64,000 nt of DNA, from assembly GCA_965226045.1 (NCBI GenBank), contig CBDDBU010000028.1, positions 310,001 through 374,000 on the forward strand. The letters run 5' to 3'. Under the pieces are notes generated by a model, which was given only the letters and a program-made list of their open reading frames with translations, was not told where the DNA came from and did no database searches. Within the stretch, counting starts at the first letter, position 1, and every line of letters begins with the position of its first letter. Shown in pieces: positions 61,765 to 64,000 of the stretch. Origin of the DNA: CBDDBU01 sp965226045 (GTDB taxonomy: Bacteria; Pseudomonadota; Alphaproteobacteria; VGEJ01). The position numbers were made by a program, and so were the translations under genes.

Positions 61765-64000
61765 CTATTCGGCGGCCTCCAGATCGACCGCCCGCGAGAG
61801 GTCGACCGAGACCATCCGCGACAGCCCCGGTTTGGCCATGGTCACGCCAAATAGCCGATCCATGCGCGACATCGTCAGGGGATGATGGGTCACGATGGCG
61901 AATCGCGTGGCGGTATCGCGCGCGATGTCGCGGACCAGCGCGCAGAAACGCTCGACGTTGGCGTCGTCGAGCGGCGCGTCCACCTCGTCGAGGACACAGA
62001 TCGGCGCGGGATTGGTGAGAAAGACGCCAAACAGCAGCGCCGTGGCGGTCAGCGCCTGCTCGCCGCCCGACAGCAACGATAGGACCTGCAGTCGTTTGCC
62101 GCGCGGACTAGCCATGATCTCCAGGCCCGCTTCCAGCGGATCATTGGAATCGGTCAGTGCGAGATGGCCGCGTCCGCCACCAAACAGGCGCTCGAACAAC
62201 CGAGAGAAATGCGCATTGACCTGCTCGAAGGCATCGAGCAGCCGCTGCCGGCCCTCGCGGTTGAGGTTGCTGATGCCCTGGCGCAGTCTAGCGATGGCCG
62301 CTTGCAGATCGGCGCGCTCGGTCTGCAACGTCTCGAACTGTTCCTCGACCTCCGCCGCCTCCGCCTCGGCGCGCAGGTTGACCGGACCCATGGTGTCGCG
62401 CTCGCGCCGCAAACGCTCAAAGCGGGTACGCAGCCCGTCTAGATCGGGCGGCTCCGCGCCGGGCTCGATCTCGGCGATCGCCGCCACCGCTTGCGGCCGG
62501 CAATCGAGCTTGTCGCGAACGCGCGCGACCACCGCGCCTTCCTGTTGCGCGGCCTGGGCCGCCTTGGCTTCGGCCCGAAGCTGGCCCTCGCGCGCGCTCG
62601 CCAGGGCCGCCTGCGCCGTCTTGTCAGCGCGTTCGCACGTGGCGAGATCGGTTTCGGCCACGGCCAGGGCGTCGGCGGCTCGGTCGCGCGTCGCCTCGGC
62701 TAGGGTCACGCGCTCGAACAGGGCGGCGCGCTCGTCGCGAATCGCTGCCGGCCGGTCCTTGACGCCGACGAGTTCGCGCTTGGCTTGCTCGCGGCGTGTC
62801 GCGAGCGATTCAAGGTGATCGCGGGCGGTGGCGATGCGCGATTGCCAGGTTGTCTGTTCGGTCGCGAGCGCCTCGTGCCGCGCGGCCCTGACGGCGGCCT
62901 CGCGTTTCAACGCTTCGAGGCCCTCCTGCTTGACGCCAAGGACCGTCCGGTTATCGCTGAGCGAGCCCGCCAGAGTCGCCACGGCGGCCTGGTCGTCGTG
63001 GGCATTCAGCTGACCAAGCTCAGCCGCCGCGGCCGCAGCCTGCCGTTCGGCCTCGCCCAGATCCGCCTCGACCCGCCGGCTGGTGTCGTCGATCGCGGTT
63101 ATGCGCGCCGCCTGTCCCGACCGCGCCTCGATCGACCGGCTCCGCGCCTCAAGCGCGGCGCCGAGCGTGGCGTCGGCCTCGGCCAGCGCGCGCCGGCTCT
63201 GCTCGGCGTGACCGCGGGCCGCGTTGTTGGCGGCACGGGCGGTCTCGAACGCCTCGCGCGAAGCCGTGCCCTCCTCATCAATCGTCACCCGTGCCGCCCG
63301 CAGCGCCTCGAGCCGCTTGCGCTGATCGAGGCGCCGCGCCCCCGGGCCGGCGATATCCGCGGCCGCCGTATAGCCGTCCCAGCGCCATAGATCGCCATCG
63401 CGACTGACCAGGCGCTGACCCTGCCGAAGTCGAGACCGCAGCCCGAGGCCAGCCTCGCGCTCGACCACGCCGATCTGGGCGAGGCGGCGCGCCAGCGCCG
63501 GCGGGGCCTCGACGTGGCGGTCAAGCGCCTCGGCACCGGGTGGCAGTGGCAGTGCCGGATCGAGGCCCGCGCCCGCGCCATCGTTCCCCGAGCCCAGGCC
63601 GCACCAATGAGTCGGCGCGGCGGCGTCGGTCGCCGCCATGAGGTCATCGCCAAGGGCCCCGGCGAGCGCCCGCTCAAAGCCCGGCTCGACCGTCAGAGAT
63701 TCGAGCAACGGCGGCCACGGGCCAGCCTTGTCGTCGGCCACGAGTTCGCCGAGGGCCCGGAGTTCGGCCTCCGCCGAGGCCACCTGGGCCGAGATTTCCT
63801 GCCAGCGGTCGCGCGCCGTGGCCTCGGCGCGGGCGGTTTGGTCGAGCACACTCTCGGCGTCGCCGGCGCGGCGCTGGCATCGGGTCCGGGCTTCGCGCGC
63901 GGCGGCGACGGCGTCATCGGTCGCGTCCTCGGGCGCCTGCCCGCGCATGTCTTGGGCGAGGTCTTCGCGTTCCCTGGCCAGTTCGTCGCGGCGTCGGCCG
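61765..64000 (-). CDS. smc: Chromosome segregation protein SMC, C-terminal part (partial)
   Basis: The gene runs leftwards from beyond the right edge; about 745 codons are visible. They show the hinge ('FERALAGALGDDLMAATDAA', 'THWCGLGSGNDG') and the descending coiled coil, rich in Glu/Ala/Arg. The C-terminal ATPase lobe has the ABC signature 'VLSLLSGGEQALTATALLF' and Walker B 'PICVLDEVDAPLDDANVERF'. SMC is the condensin ATPase that organises and separates replicated chromosomes; its N-terminal Walker A lies outside the window. The frame is open to the edge. Confidence 0.93.
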   Translation of the reverse strand, partial: GRRRDELAREREDLAQDMRGQAPEDATDDAVAAAREARTRCQRRAGDAESVLDQTARAEATARDRWQEISAQVASAEAELRALGELVADDKAGPWPPLLESLTVEPGFERALAGALGDDLMAATDAAAPTHWCGLGSGNDGAGAGLDPALPLPPGAEALDRHVEAPPALARRLAQIGVVEREAGLGLRSRLRQGQRLVSRDGDLWRWDGYTAAADIAGPGARRLDQRKRLEALRAARVTIDEEGTASREAFETARAANNAARGHAEQSRRALAEADATLGAALEARSRSIEARSGQAARITAIDDTSRRVEADLGEAERQAAAAAAELGQLNAHDDQAAVATLAGSLSDNRTVLGVKQEGLEALKREAAVRAARHEALATEQTTWQSRIATARDHLESLATRREQAKRELVGVKDRPAAIRDERAALFERVTLAEATRDRAADALAVAETDLATCERADKTAQAALASAREGQLRAEAKAAQAAQQEGAVVARVRDKLDCRPQAVAAIAEIEPGAEPPDLDGLRTRFERLRRERDTMGPVNLRAEAEAAEVEEQFETLQTERADLQAAIARLRQGISNLNREGRQRLLDAFEQVNAHFSRLFERLFGGGRGHLALTDSNDPLEAGLEIMASPRGKRLQVLSLLSGGEQALTATALLFGVFLTNPAPICVLDEVDAPLDDANVERFCALVRDIARDTATRFAIVTHHPLTMSRMDRLFGVTMAKPGLSRMVSVDLSRAVDLEAAE

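Overview
The window is about 66% GC by eye and reads as a chromosome segment of an alphaproteobacterium, most likely of the Rhodospirillales type. The evidence is gene order. From 6 to 35 kb run tRNA-Ala, a FYDLN-acid protein, aroA, cmk, rpsA, sppA, ihfB, lapA, trpF, trpB, trpA, accD, folC, trxA, then addA, addB, murU, amgK and tsaE. From 39 to 47 kb come ahcY, the nitrogen-type PTS genes, rapZ, hprK and chvG/chvI. Further on are glcDEF, the F0 ATP synthase operon atpI-B-E-G-F, and smc, which runs off the right edge. No species can be named from the sequence alone.

Layout. 1-6 kb is accessory DNA: the end of an IS256-type element, a frameshifted Na+/H+ antiporter, an IS21-type element (2173-4717) with a nonsense mutation in istA, and a P4-type integrase beside the 3' end of tRNA-Ala(GGC). 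6-20.6 kb is a housekeeping block with three inserted metabolic genes between lapA and trpF. 20.9-26 kb is a second accessory patch: a Fic-domain gene and its short partner, split by an IS66-type element that carries its own DNA adenine methylase, then an IS256-type element. 26-34.7 kb holds RecBCD-like AddAB repair, peptidoglycan sugar recycling (MurU/AmgK) and TsaE. 34.8-39.6 kb is a wrecked PAS histidine kinase interrupted by an IS1182-type element, followed by a 286 bp tandem duplication of the ahcY tail. 39.4-47.3 kb is the PTS/ChvGI regulatory cluster. 47.4-53.3 kb contains more decay: a membrane-protein pseudogene and a motA remnant interrupted by a second, nearly identical IS256-type copy. 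53.4-59.1 kb is glycolate oxidation plus small genes. 59.2-64 kb is F0 ATP synthase and smc.

Two themes stand out. First, housekeeping genes are intact while motility, sensing, transport and toxin-like genes carry frameshifts, nonsense codons and IS insertions, often several hits per gene. This looks like relaxed selection, as in a lineage narrowing its lifestyle, although some single-base frameshifts at homopolymers could be sequencing errors. Second, short tandem duplications are unusually common: a 6 bp unit x8, 12 bp x3, 29 bp x2, 30 bp x2, 36 bp x2, 67 bp x3 and 286 bp x2. Four IS insertions can be placed to the base by their target duplications: IS66 (8 bp), two IS256 copies (8 bp each) and IS1182 (4 bp CTAG). 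In the kinase and motA, the inferred pre-insertion sequence already contained a disabling mutation.
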